Assembly: GCA_030642585.1 (NCBI GenBank)
Contig: DAOWNN010000173.1
Location: forward strand, 1-5,515
Direction of reading: 5' to 3'
Source: Bacteroidota bacterium
GTDB taxonomy: Bacteria > Bacteroidota > Bacteroidia > Bacteroidales > VadinHA17
DNA length: 5,515 nt
Below, piece by piece: positions 1 through 5,454 of this stretch. Both the position numbers and the translations under genes were made by a program. The notes beneath the pieces are model-generated. The model was given only the letters and a program-made list of their open reading frames with translations. It did not search any database and was not told the origin of the DNA. Each line of letters begins with the position of its first letter. Positions within the stretch are counted from its first letter, which is position 1.

Positions 1-2110
1 CCAGAGCGGCTTCAATAGACTCATTTTCAGCTTCATCTCTGAAGTAATCAAAGACCTCATCCTGATGATCCTCATCAAGAACTTCATTTATATAATAATT
101 GATATCTATCTTAGTCCCGGATTGAACAATAGACTCCACTTCATGAAGCAGGTCATTCATTTTCAGGTTTTTTGAATTGGCAATATCAGTAAGGGGTAGT
201 TTTCTATCAATGGCCTGAATGATATAAACTTTGAGACCAGATTTATTAACCACAGACTTTACAATCAAATCCTGAGGGCGCAGGATATCATTCTCCTCAA
301 CATAGATCTTAATGATATCAAAAAATTCTTTTCCGTATCGTTTTGCTTTTCCTATTCCCACACCGGAAATATTTTGCATTTCCTCAATGGTAATTGGATA
401 TTGAATAGCCATATCTTCAAGTGAAGGATCCTGGAAAATAACAAAAGGTGGAAGATTTACTTTCTTTGATATTGTTCTTCTCAGGTCTTTCAGGATATTC
501 AATAACTGTTCGTCCATCACACTGGTTTTGCCTCCTGTTCCCTGCTCCAAATTATCCGATTCTGCGTAATCATGGTCTTCAGCCAGCATAATACTATATG
601 ACTTTTCTATAAACTCATGACCTTTACTGGTTATTTTTAAAAGGCCATATGATTCGATATCTTTTTCTATAAGCTTTTTGATAAGGGCCTGTCTCACTAC
701 AGCTCCCCAGAATTTAGTATCTTTCTCATCGCCCAGGCCAAAGATGTCCAGGGTATGATGATTATAGGCTTTTATATCAGAACTACTTTCACCAGCAAGA
801 ATATTTGATATATGGTTTGATTTAAATTTTTCCTTCACCTGCTGAATGGTTTTCAATACCTTTAAAATATATTCTTTCCCTTCAAACTGTGTTTTTGGGT
901 GCATGCAGTTATCACAGTTTTCACAATTTTCTATTGTATAAGTTTCACCAAAATAATGAAGTAGCATTTTTCTTCTGCATACCGAAGACTCAGCATACGA
1001 AACGGTTTCGAGAAGCAATTGCCTGCCAATTTCCTGTTCGGCAATTGGTTTTTTCTCCATAAACTTTTCAAGCTTCTGAATGTCCTTATAACTATAGAAT
1101 GTTATACATTTCCCTTCCCCCCCGTCCCTCCCGGCCCGTCCTGTTTCCTGGTAGTAACCTTCCAGGCTTTTGGGGATATCATAATGTACTACAAAACGAA
1201 CATCAGGTTTGTCAATACCCATGCCGAAAGCAATTGTAGCTACAATAACATCTACATCTTCCATTAAAAATCTATCCTGGTTGTTTGATCTGGTAGCAGA
1301 ATCCATCCCTGCATGGTATGGAAGGGCTTTTAATCCGTTTATCATGAGGGTTTCTGCAAGTTCTTCTACTTTTTTCCTGCTCAGGCAATATATTATGCCT
1401 GACTTTCCCATATTGCCTTTAATAAATTTTATCAATTCTTTTGTGGCATTTACCTTGGGCCGAATCTCATAATATAAGTTTTCCCTGTTAAAAGATGATT
1501 TAAAAACATTGGCCTGGAGCATATCCAGGTTTTTTTGGATGTCATGTTGTACTTTTGGAGTTGCAGTAGCTGTGAGAGCAATCAAAGGAGCTTTACCAAT
1601 GGTATTAATAATGGGCCGTATACGCCTGTATTCTGGCCTGAAATCGTGTCCCCATTCTGAAATGCAGTGTGCCTCATCTACAGCATAAAAAGATATATTT
1701 ACTTTCTTCAAAAACTCGATATTTTCAGCCTTTGTTAAAGACTCCGGCGCCACATAGAGTAATTTGGTTTTTTTTTCTAAGACATCATTTCTTACTTTTT
1801 GAATGGCAGATTTTGTTAGTGAGGAATTCAGAAAATGGGCAATGCCATCTTCCATGCTAAAGTTTCGCATAGCATCAACCTGGTTCTTCATTAAGGCTAT
1901 TAATGGGGAAATAACAATGGCGGTTCCATCCAGGATTAAACTGGGGAGTTGATAGCATAATGATTTCCCACCTCCTGTAGGCATCAACACAAATGTATCG
2001 TTCCCTATCAGTACATTTCTGATAATTGGCTCCTGGTTTCCTTTAAAACTGGTAAATCCGAAATAATTTTTAAGGTATTCAAATAAAGATATGTCTGCTC
2101 CAACCATCAT
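1..2110 (-). CDS. recQ: ATP-dependent DNA helicase RecQ (3' end cut by window edge)
   Basis: This is a superfamily 2 3'-5' DNA helicase used in recombination and repair. I translated 703 codons from the reverse strand; the frame stays open to the left edge. Visible in order: motif 0 near residues 16-26 (FKGNQ), Walker A PTGGGKS (44-50), DEAH box (145-148) followed by the RecQ aromatic-rich loop (about 149-160), ALTATAT motif III (178-184), motif V (288-305, with FGMGIDKPDVR), and motif VI QETGRAGRDG (321-330). Four zinc ligands follow at C378, C396, C399 and C402, then a winged-helix region (about 410-510), an HRDC domain (about 531-605, helix-hairpin GVGIGKAK) and an acidic C-terminal extension. 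From memory, Bacteroidota RecQ proteins run to roughly 720-735 residues, so probably only a few dozen are missing. The start is the first of two tandem ATGs (2110 and 2107); an in-frame TAA lies 11 codons upstream. All catalytic motifs are intact. It is divergent from tatC. Confidence 0.96.
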   Translation of the reverse strand, partial: MMVGADISLFEYLKNYFGFTSFKGNQEPIIRNVLIGNDTFVLMPTGGGKSLCYQLPSLILDGTAIVISPLIALMKNQVDAMRNFSMEDGIAHFLNSSLTKSAIQKVRNDVLEKKTKLLYVAPESLTKAENIEFLKKVNISFYAVDEAHCISEWGHDFRPEYRRIRPIINTIGKAPLIALTATATPKVQHDIQKNLDMLQANVFKSSFNRENLYYEIRPKVNATKELIKFIKGNMGKSGIIYCLSRKKVEELAETLMINGLKALPYHAGMDSATRSNNQDRFLMEDVDVIVATIAFGMGIDKPDVRFVVHYDIPKSLEGYYQETGRAGRDGGEGKCITFYSYKDIQKLEKFMEKKPIAEQEIGRQLLLETVSYAESSVCRRKMLLHYFGETYTIENCENCDNCMHPKTQFEGKEYILKVLKTIQQVKEKFKSNHISNILAGESSSDIKAYNHHTLDIFGLGDEKDTKFWGAVVRQALIKKLIEKDIESYGLLKITSKGHEFIEKSYSIMLAEDHDYAESDNLEQGTGGKTSVMDEQLLNILKDLRRTISKKVNLPPFVIFQDPSLEDMAIQYPITIEEMQNISGVGIGKAKRYGKEFFDIIKIYVEENDILRPQDLIVKSVVNKSGLKVYIIQAIDRKLPLTDIANSKNLKMNDLLHEVESIVQSGTKIDINYYINEVLDEDHQDEVFDYFRDEAENESIEAAL
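1112..1137 (-). other. Potential G-quadruplex motif inside recQ
   Basis: On the recQ coding strand there are five G-tracts of 3, 3, 3, 7 and 3 bases, separated by spacers of 2, 1, 2 and 2 bases. This satisfies the usual G3+N1-7 quadruplex pattern. The tracts fall on the codons for helicase motif VI and the Gly-rich residues after it (about 326-333), so part of the signal is forced by Arg and Gly codons. However, every Gly from 327 to 333 uses GGG. Because the G-rich strand is the coding strand, the mRNA could also fold this way. Whether it forms in the cell cannot be judged from sequence. Confidence 0.6.
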
Positions 2111-2379
2111 GCTTCTAATATCAACATTAAGTCTTGTATCTTACGGGATATATGATTTTTCTTATTGGCTTTAAGTAGAGTGTATGTTATACTCTGTAGA
2201 TATAAATATACATATTATTTTGTTTAAAACGAACAAGTAATTTAGAAGTTTCTTTTCTTTGTATGGCTGAAACAAAAAAAAAGGAATTATTAAATCCTTA
2301 CTAATACAGGTAAAACAGTACAATTTGTCCTGAAATTTTCTTATTAGGCTGAAGATATTTATTATAGTAAAAAATTGAG
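2111..2379. promoter_or_regulatory. Divergent recQ/tatC intergenic region
   Basis: This AT-rich spacer contains no convincing ORF and must hold the promoters of both divergent genes. For recQ (minus strand), the best Bacteroidota-like candidate is TTG (complement of 2234-2236), a 23-bp spacer, then TATATTTA (complement of 2203-2210), which fits TAnnTTTG except for the last base. For tatC I found no -33/-7 pair with acceptable spacing. An imperfect 17-bp palindrome at 2178-2194 (GAGT at one end, ACTC at the other) lies just downstream of the recQ candidate on the minus strand and could be an operator, but it is short. An A9 run (2274-2282) and a weak AAGGA/TCCTT inverted repeat (2281-2299) are also present. 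Confidence 0.35.
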
Positions 2380-3207
2380 ATGGCAAAAAAAAGTCCCAAT
2401 GAATTATCATTTTTAGAGCACCTTGAAGAACTCAGGTGGCATTTGGTGCGGTCTATTCTGGCAATAGTGGTAATTGCAATAGTGGCATTTGTCTTTAAAG
2501 ATATCATTTTTGATGTAATTATTCTAGGCCCGAAATCTCCGGATTTTTTCACTAACCAGGTACTATGTAGTTTTGGACAATTGGTACATGTTGAGAGATT
2601 ATGCATCAACAAAGATCCTTTTCAGGTTATTAATATCAATATGGCTGGTCAGTTTATGACCCATATTATGATCTCGATCCTGGTTGGATTTATTCTGGCA
2701 TTTCCATATGTGTTTTATGAATTTTGGAAATTTATGAGGCCTGCTTTGTATCATAAGGAAAAAAGTGTTGCCCGGGGAGCAGTTTTTTTTAGTTCGGTAC
2801 TTTTTATGATGGGAATTTTATTCGGCTACTTTCTTATTTGTCCTTTATCAGTTCACTTCCTTGGCTCTTACTCGGTAAGCGACCAGGTATTGAACCAGAT
2901 TAATCTAAAATCGTATATTTCCACAATAGCTTCCGTTTCTCTTGCGGCAGGACTTATTTTTGAATTACCGATTCTGGTGTATTTCCTTTCTAAAATTGGC
3001 CTTGTTACTCCTGAATTTCTTAGAAAGTACAGAAAACATTCCTTGGTAATAATTTTAACCCTGGCTGCAATCATCACTCCTCCGGATATATTTAGCCAGG
3101 TAATGGTTTGTTTGCCATTGCTTATTCTTTACGAGATAGGAATAAGGATATCAAAGAGTATTGCGAGAAAGCGGGATGCTGAATTTGAAGAGGAGGGGGA
3201 TGAATAA
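2380..3207 (+). CDS. tatC: Sec-independent protein translocase subunit TatC
   Basis: This is an inner-membrane protein that recognises twin-arginine signal peptides and exports folded proteins together with TatA-type subunits, none of which are encoded here. The 275-residue product has the N-terminal FLEHLEELR motif (11-19) before TM1. FWKFMRPALYHKEK (115-128) holds F118 and E127, which correspond to E. coli F94 and E103. FELP (194-197) and TPPDIFSQ (233-240) follow, matching E. coli E170 and D211. Six hydrophobic segments can be placed at roughly 23-43, 93-113, 133-158, 178-203, 219-233 and 238-256. The first periplasmic loop (about 44-92) is longer than in E. coli and contains C63 and C75. 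The C-terminal tail is acidic (about 266-275). ATG 2380 is the natural start, since the FLEHLEELR motif follows ten residues later. It lies 41 bp before lptB on the same strand, probably in one operon. Confidence 0.95.
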   Translation: MAKKSPNELSFLEHLEELRWHLVRSILAIVVIAIVAFVFKDIIFDVIILGPKSPDFFTNQVLCSFGQLVHVERLCINKDPFQVININMAGQFMTHIMISILVGFILAFPYVFYEFWKFMRPALYHKEKSVARGAVFFSSVLFMMGILFGYFLICPLSVHFLGSYSVSDQVLNQINLKSYISTIASVSLAAGLIFELPILVYFLSKIGLVTPEFLRKYRKHSLVIILTLAAIITPPDIFSQVMVCLPLLILYEIGIRISKSIARKRDAEFEEEGDE

Positions 3208-3225
3208 TGAATAGTGAATAATGAA
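3200..3225 (+). repeat. Short heptanucleotide tandem repeat at the tatC 3' end
   Basis: Two perfect units of ATGAATA (3200-3206, 3207-3213) are followed by GTGAATA (3214-3220) and a partial ATGAA (3221-3225). The array covers the last codons and stop of tatC and runs into the spacer before lptB. It places TAA and TGA in tandem at 3205-3210, so translation would end efficiently even if the first stop were read through. Similar heptamer microsatellites are known between bacterial genes. With three and a half units, a role in phase variation is not supported. Confidence 0.6.
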
Positions 3226-3248
3226 ATCCTGACTTAAAAACATCAAAC

Positions 3249-3980
3249 ATGGGAATAAAACTTCGTACAGTAAACCTGGTAAAGAAGTACAAGAGCAGGG
3301 CAGTTGTCAAGGGAGTATCCTTTGAAGTTGAGCAAGGAGAAATTGTTGGATTGTTGGGTCCAAATGGTGCAGGTAAAACAACTTCATTTTATATGATAGT
3401 TGGCTTAATTGCCCCTAATGAGGGACAGATTTTTTTGGATAAAGAGGATATTACCGGAATTCCTGTGTACAAAAGAGCCAGAAAGGGAATTGGGTATTTG
3501 GCTCAGGAAGCATCGGTTTTCAGAAGGTTAAGTGTGGAAAATAATATTCGGGCGGTACTTGAAATGGCCGACATTTCAAAAGAGGAACAAAGGGAAAGAA
3601 CAGAAACTTTGCTTAATGAGTTTGGATTGATCAAAATAAGGAAAAGTCTTGGAATTCAACTTTCGGGGGGTGAAAGGAGGAGGACGGAAATAGCCAGGGC
3701 TCTTGCACTTAATCCCAGGTTTATTTTGTTGGATGAACCTTTTGCCGGAGTAGATCCAATTGCTGTTGAGGATATCCAGGAGATTGTGTCAAAGTTGAAA
3801 AGGAAGAACATAGGAATTCTTATTACAGACCATAATGTTCATGAAACACTTTCAATTACAGATAGGGCATATCTTCTTTTTGAAGGAGAAATAATGAAGT
3901 ATGGTACAGCCGATGACCTTGCAAATGATGAAGAGGTAAGACGCGTATACCTGGGCCAAAATTTTGAGCTCAGGAGATAA
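3249..3980 (+). CDS. lptB: Lipopolysaccharide export ABC transporter ATPase LptB
   Basis: This is the cytoplasmic ATPase that powers extraction of lipopolysaccharide from the inner membrane by the LptB2FG complex. The 243-residue product contains Walker A GPNGAGKTT (37-45), Q-loop glutamine Q86 followed by EASVFRRLSV, ABC signature LSGGE (138-142), Walker B FILLDEP (158-164) with catalytic E163, D-loop AGVDP (166-170), and switch histidine H195 in ITDHNV. The stretches EASxFRRLSV and SGGERRR are typical of LptB rather than of generic ABC ATPases. F91 and R92 match the E. coli residues that contact the LptF/LptG coupling helices. Length is close to E. coli LptB (241 residues). No Shine-Dalgarno sequence precedes ATG 3249; the upstream bases are A-rich, as is usual in Bacteroidota. 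LptF, LptG, LptC and LptA are not in the window. It ends 69 bp from the convergent lipoprotein gene without a clear terminator between them. Confidence 0.95.
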   Translation: MGIKLRTVNLVKKYKSRAVVKGVSFEVEQGEIVGLLGPNGAGKTTSFYMIVGLIAPNEGQIFLDKEDITGIPVYKRARKGIGYLAQEASVFRRLSVENNIRAVLEMADISKEEQRERTETLLNEFGLIKIRKSLGIQLSGGERRRTEIARALALNPRFILLDEPFAGVDPIAVEDIQEIVSKLKRKNIGILITDHNVHETLSITDRAYLLFEGEIMKYGTADDLANDEEVRRVYLGQNFELRR

Positions 3981-4049
3981 AACTAAACTCTTTGCAGCAC
4001 TCAAAAAAGCAAATATTGCCTAAATTTAGAACATTGTTATACTAATGTC

Positions 4050-4982
4050 TTATAGATTTACCTGATAAGCTACCACACTATTGCCAAGAAAAGTTGGGAC
4101 GTACAGTATTTTTGTTTCCTGAACAAACCATATATCTGCCGCATTAATCCCATCCTTGCTTGTGTCAATTAGCAGTATTTTCTCTTCCCCAGGTGATGCA
4201 ATGTATATATGTCCGGTCCAGTCACTAAAAATAAACCGGCCATCTCCGTATGCCTCCAGTCCGTCAATTGGACCTGTATTTTCAAGATATGTGGTAATAG
4301 TTTTGCTTTCAATATCTATTCTCAATACCTTATTATCGATCCCTGCCATTAAGAAATCACCATCAGCAAACAATCCGTTTACCGAAATCAAGGCATCGCT
4401 TTTCAGCCAGCTTCTCAATTCTCCATTCTCAAAAATATATATTTCATTTTGCTGCATATCTGAAATAAAAACCCTGCCTTTAGAATCAACATCTATATCA
4501 TTCAGAAATACTGCATTTTCAGCATTGTAGCGATCGAGGATCTTGGCATTATCCATATCAATCACCACCAGTTGGTCAATATCAGTAACATATAGCTTGT
4601 TGTTGAAAATTCCCATCCCTTTTGGGGCATTGATTCCGCTTACCCATTCCTGGTCAATAATTTCTCCGTCTTGTGATAATTTACTGATATATCCGGCACC
4701 ATTTTTTTGAGTCGGCTCACCATTTACATTTGAGACATAAATATAATCACCTTTTTTCAAAACAGATTCAGGAATTCTTAAGTCGGAAGGGGTTTCCCAG
4801 ATGAGATTTAATTGGTCATGTTGAAAGCCGGGATGTAGTTTCGTTTCCGCCTCAGGTTTAGAACCGATCTGCTTTTTTTGAGATTTTTGATTACATGAAA
4901 ATAACAAGAGAATTGACATAGAAAGAATGAAAATAAATTTGAACTGGGAATGTATTCCTGGCTTGCTTATTGATTTGATCAT
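4050..4982 (-). CDS. Lipoprotein with SMP-30/gluconolactonase-like beta-propeller
   Basis: The 310-residue product begins with a basic n-region (1-15), a hydrophobic core (16-29) and a lipobox LFSC with acceptor cysteine C30. The residues after Cys (NQKSQKK) lack the acidic cluster linked to surface display in Bacteroidota, so a periplasm-facing anchor is more likely. From about 60 the sequence shows six repeating strand-rich units, near 68-116, 118-153, 158-195, 199-235, 238-273 and 279-310, suggesting a six-bladed propeller. Four motifs line up with the metal ligands of SMP-30/gluconolactonases: PES (E72), LND (N161), VNG (N202) and IDG (D240). This suggests a divalent-metal lactonase-type site, but no substrate can be named. 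NHL-type binding proteins are the alternative. The gene is transcribed alone, convergent with lptB, and has its own candidate promoter upstream. Confidence 0.8.
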   Translation of the reverse strand: MIKSISKPGIHSQFKFIFILSMSILLLFSCNQKSQKKQIGSKPEAETKLHPGFQHDQLNLIWETPSDLRIPESVLKKGDYIYVSNVNGEPTQKNGAGYISKLSQDGEIIDQEWVSGINAPKGMGIFNNKLYVTDIDQLVVIDMDNAKILDRYNAENAVFLNDIDVDSKGRVFISDMQQNEIYIFENGELRSWLKSDALISVNGLFADGDFLMAGIDNKVLRIDIESKTITTYLENTGPIDGLEAYGDGRFIFSDWTGHIYIASPGEEKILLIDTSKDGINAADIWFVQETKILYVPTFLGNSVVAYQVNL

Positions 4983-5045
4983 GACTGAAGATTTATTTGG
5001 TTTTCAATGAAATATTAAGCTTTACTATTGGTTCAGGGATTCAGT

Positions 5046-5077
5046 TAAAATTAGAAAATAATATTAACCTACGCAAA
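5046..5077 (-). promoter_or_regulatory. Candidate Bacteroidota promoter for the lipoprotein gene
   Basis: Reading the minus strand, TTTG (complement of 5074-5077) is followed by a 20-bp spacer and TAATTTTA (complement of 5046-5053). This fits the Bacteroidota -33 TTTG and -7 TAnnTTTG layout with one mismatch, the final A. Transcription would start near 5040 and leave a leader of roughly 55-60 bases before the ATG at 4982. The spacing and position are good, but the element is AT-rich and chance is possible. Confidence 0.4.
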
Positions 5078-5081
5078 CTAA

Positions 5082-5206
5082 ATACAAAGAGGAGTTGTAT
5101 CCTGCGAGCGCATTCTCCACTGCTTGCAGCGGGGTAAGCGAGCGCAAATAAAATAAACTAAAAAGGATCGATGATTACTTGCCGCTTGTGGAGAGGAGCA
5201 TCAATC
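5082..5206. repeat. GC-rich array of inverted repeats, possible structured RNA
   Basis: Two hairpins lie side by side. The first (5082-5100) has a perfect 6-bp stem, ATACAA/TTGTAT, with a 7-base loop. The second (5103-5146) is an imperfect palindrome centred on 5124/5125: of 21 facing positions, 15 are Watson-Crick pairs and one is G-T. A third inverted repeat pairs 5166-5173 with 5199-5206 (7 of 8). The 5' part of hairpin two can instead pair downstream: 5114-5120 with 5188-5194, 5128-5132 with 5182-5186, and 5136-5138 with 5178-5180. The interval 5101-5146 is about 65% G+C, while the flank at 5207-5280 is strongly AT-rich. It could be a small RNA, a leader element, a REP-like repeat or the relic of a small mobile element. 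The transcribed strand is not known. Confidence 0.5.
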
Positions 5207-5263
5207 AACTTAATTGCAGATTTTAAATTTAGAAAAACCAAAATAGAAATTCAAAAAATTAAA

Positions 5264-5271
5264 TATCTTTG
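5264..5271 (+). promoter_or_regulatory. -7 box of the tRNA-Leu promoter
   Basis: TATCTTTG is an exact match to the Bacteroidota -7 consensus TAnnTTTG. It ends 11 bp before the first base of the mature tRNA, so the primary transcript would carry a 5' leader of only a few bases for RNase P to remove. A clear -33 TTTG at the expected 17-23 bp upstream is not visible; that stretch is A-rich. Confidence 0.6.
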
Positions 5272-5282
5272 CCCCAGATTTT

Positions 5283-5364
5283 GCGGATGTGGCGGAATTG
5301 GTAGACGCGCTAGACTTAGGATCTAGTTCTTTCGGGAGTGGGGGTTCGAGTCCCTTCATCCGCA
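5283..5364 (+). tRNA. tRNA-Leu (anticodon TAG)
   Basis: This is a class II leucine tRNA reading CUA and probably other CUN codons. The acceptor arm GCGGATG (5283-5289) pairs perfectly with CATCCGC (5357-5363), and the discriminator is A5364. The D-stem is GCG/CGC (5292-5294, 5306-5308), and the D-loop carries the GG pair. The anticodon stem CTAGA/TCTAG (5310-5314, 5322-5326) closes loop CTTAGGA with anticodon TAG at 5317-5319. A 13-base variable arm (5327-5339) can form a short CTT/GAG stem, as expected for tRNA-Leu. The T-loop is TTCGAGT (5345-5351) on a stem with two G-U pairs at its acceptor side. The genome encodes CCG, not CCA, after the discriminator, so CCA must be added by nucleotidyltransferase. 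Confidence 0.97.
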
Positions 5365-5377
5365 CCGAACAATTTCT

Positions 5378-5426
5378 AAACCGCTATACCATCGGATGTT
5401 AATATCGATAGTGTCGTGGTTTTTTT
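5378..5426 (+). terminator. Intrinsic terminator of the tRNA-Leu gene
   Basis: A long imperfect hairpin starts 13 bases after the tRNA body. AAACCGC (5378-5384) pairs with 5416-5422, then 5386-5389 with 5411-5414, and 5391-5395 with 5405-5409. Only two mismatches occur (5385/5415 and 5390/5410) in 18 positions, three of the pairs are G-T, and the loop is 5396-5404. The right arm runs directly into seven T residues (5420-5426). On the opposite strand the tail is not T-rich, so it works in the plus direction only. Confidence 0.85.
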
Positions 5427-5427
5427 G

Positions 5428-5435
5428 TAATTTTG
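5428..5435 (+). promoter_or_regulatory. Candidate -7 box for the downstream tig gene
   Basis: TAATTTTG is an exact TAnnTTTG match and begins one base after the T-tract of the tRNA terminator. It ends 19 bp before the ATG at 5455, which would give a short leader. The -33 region would fall inside the right arm of the terminator hairpin, and no TTTG is found there, so the promoter is either -33-weak or not real. Confidence 0.45.
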
Positions 5436-5454
5436 TACGTTCAATTTTTATAGC

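Larger units (their letters stand above)
4983..5282. other. 300-bp non-coding region between lipoprotein gene and tRNA-Leu
   Basis: No credible ORF is present on either strand. From left to right it holds the probable leader of the lipoprotein gene, a minus-strand promoter candidate (5046-5077), a GC-rich block of inverted repeats (5082-5206), an AT-rich stretch, and the plus-strand -7 box of the tRNA (5264-5271). A second minus-strand promoter candidate with the same layout as the first is TTTG (complement of 5252-5255), a 20-bp spacer, then TAAATTTA (complement of 5224-5231). If real, it would transcribe the GC-rich block towards the lipoprotein gene. Such short AT-rich matches occur easily by chance, so this second one is weak. 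Confidence 0.5.

Noticed and set aside
1019..1860. Several plus-strand open frames of 60-90 codons opposite recQ
   Set aside because: They lie entirely antisense to a RecQ gene with all motifs intact and encode no recognisable domain.
2274..2299. AAGGA/TCCTT hairpin followed by T9 on the minus strand, resembling an intrinsic terminator
   Set aside because: The stem is only 5 bp and AT-rich, and no minus-strand gene lies upstream that would need it.
2171..3310. Minus-strand open frames opposite tatC and the tatC/lptB junction
   Set aside because: They are shadows of tatC and lptB in an AT-rich sequence; the plus-strand proteins are clear family members.
4031..4048. ACATT/AATGT hairpin in the lptB-lipoprotein convergent gap as a shared terminator
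   Set aside because: A 5-bp AT-rich stem with no T-tract on either side is too weak to call.
4156..4530. A 124-codon plus-strand frame opposite the lipoprotein gene
   Set aside because: It is fully antisense to a lipoprotein gene with a proper signal peptide and regular propeller repeats. The frame's own product resembles nothing I know.
5104..5146. Direct repeat GCGAGCGCA (5104-5112 and 5138-5146) as a CRISPR or transposon end
   Set aside because: There are only two copies, and both form opposing arms of the larger imperfect palindrome, which explains them.
5283..5370. tRNA-Leu 3' end as an integration (att) site
   Set aside because: No repeat of the tRNA 3' end and no integrase or mobile gene is seen in the window; tig follows immediately.
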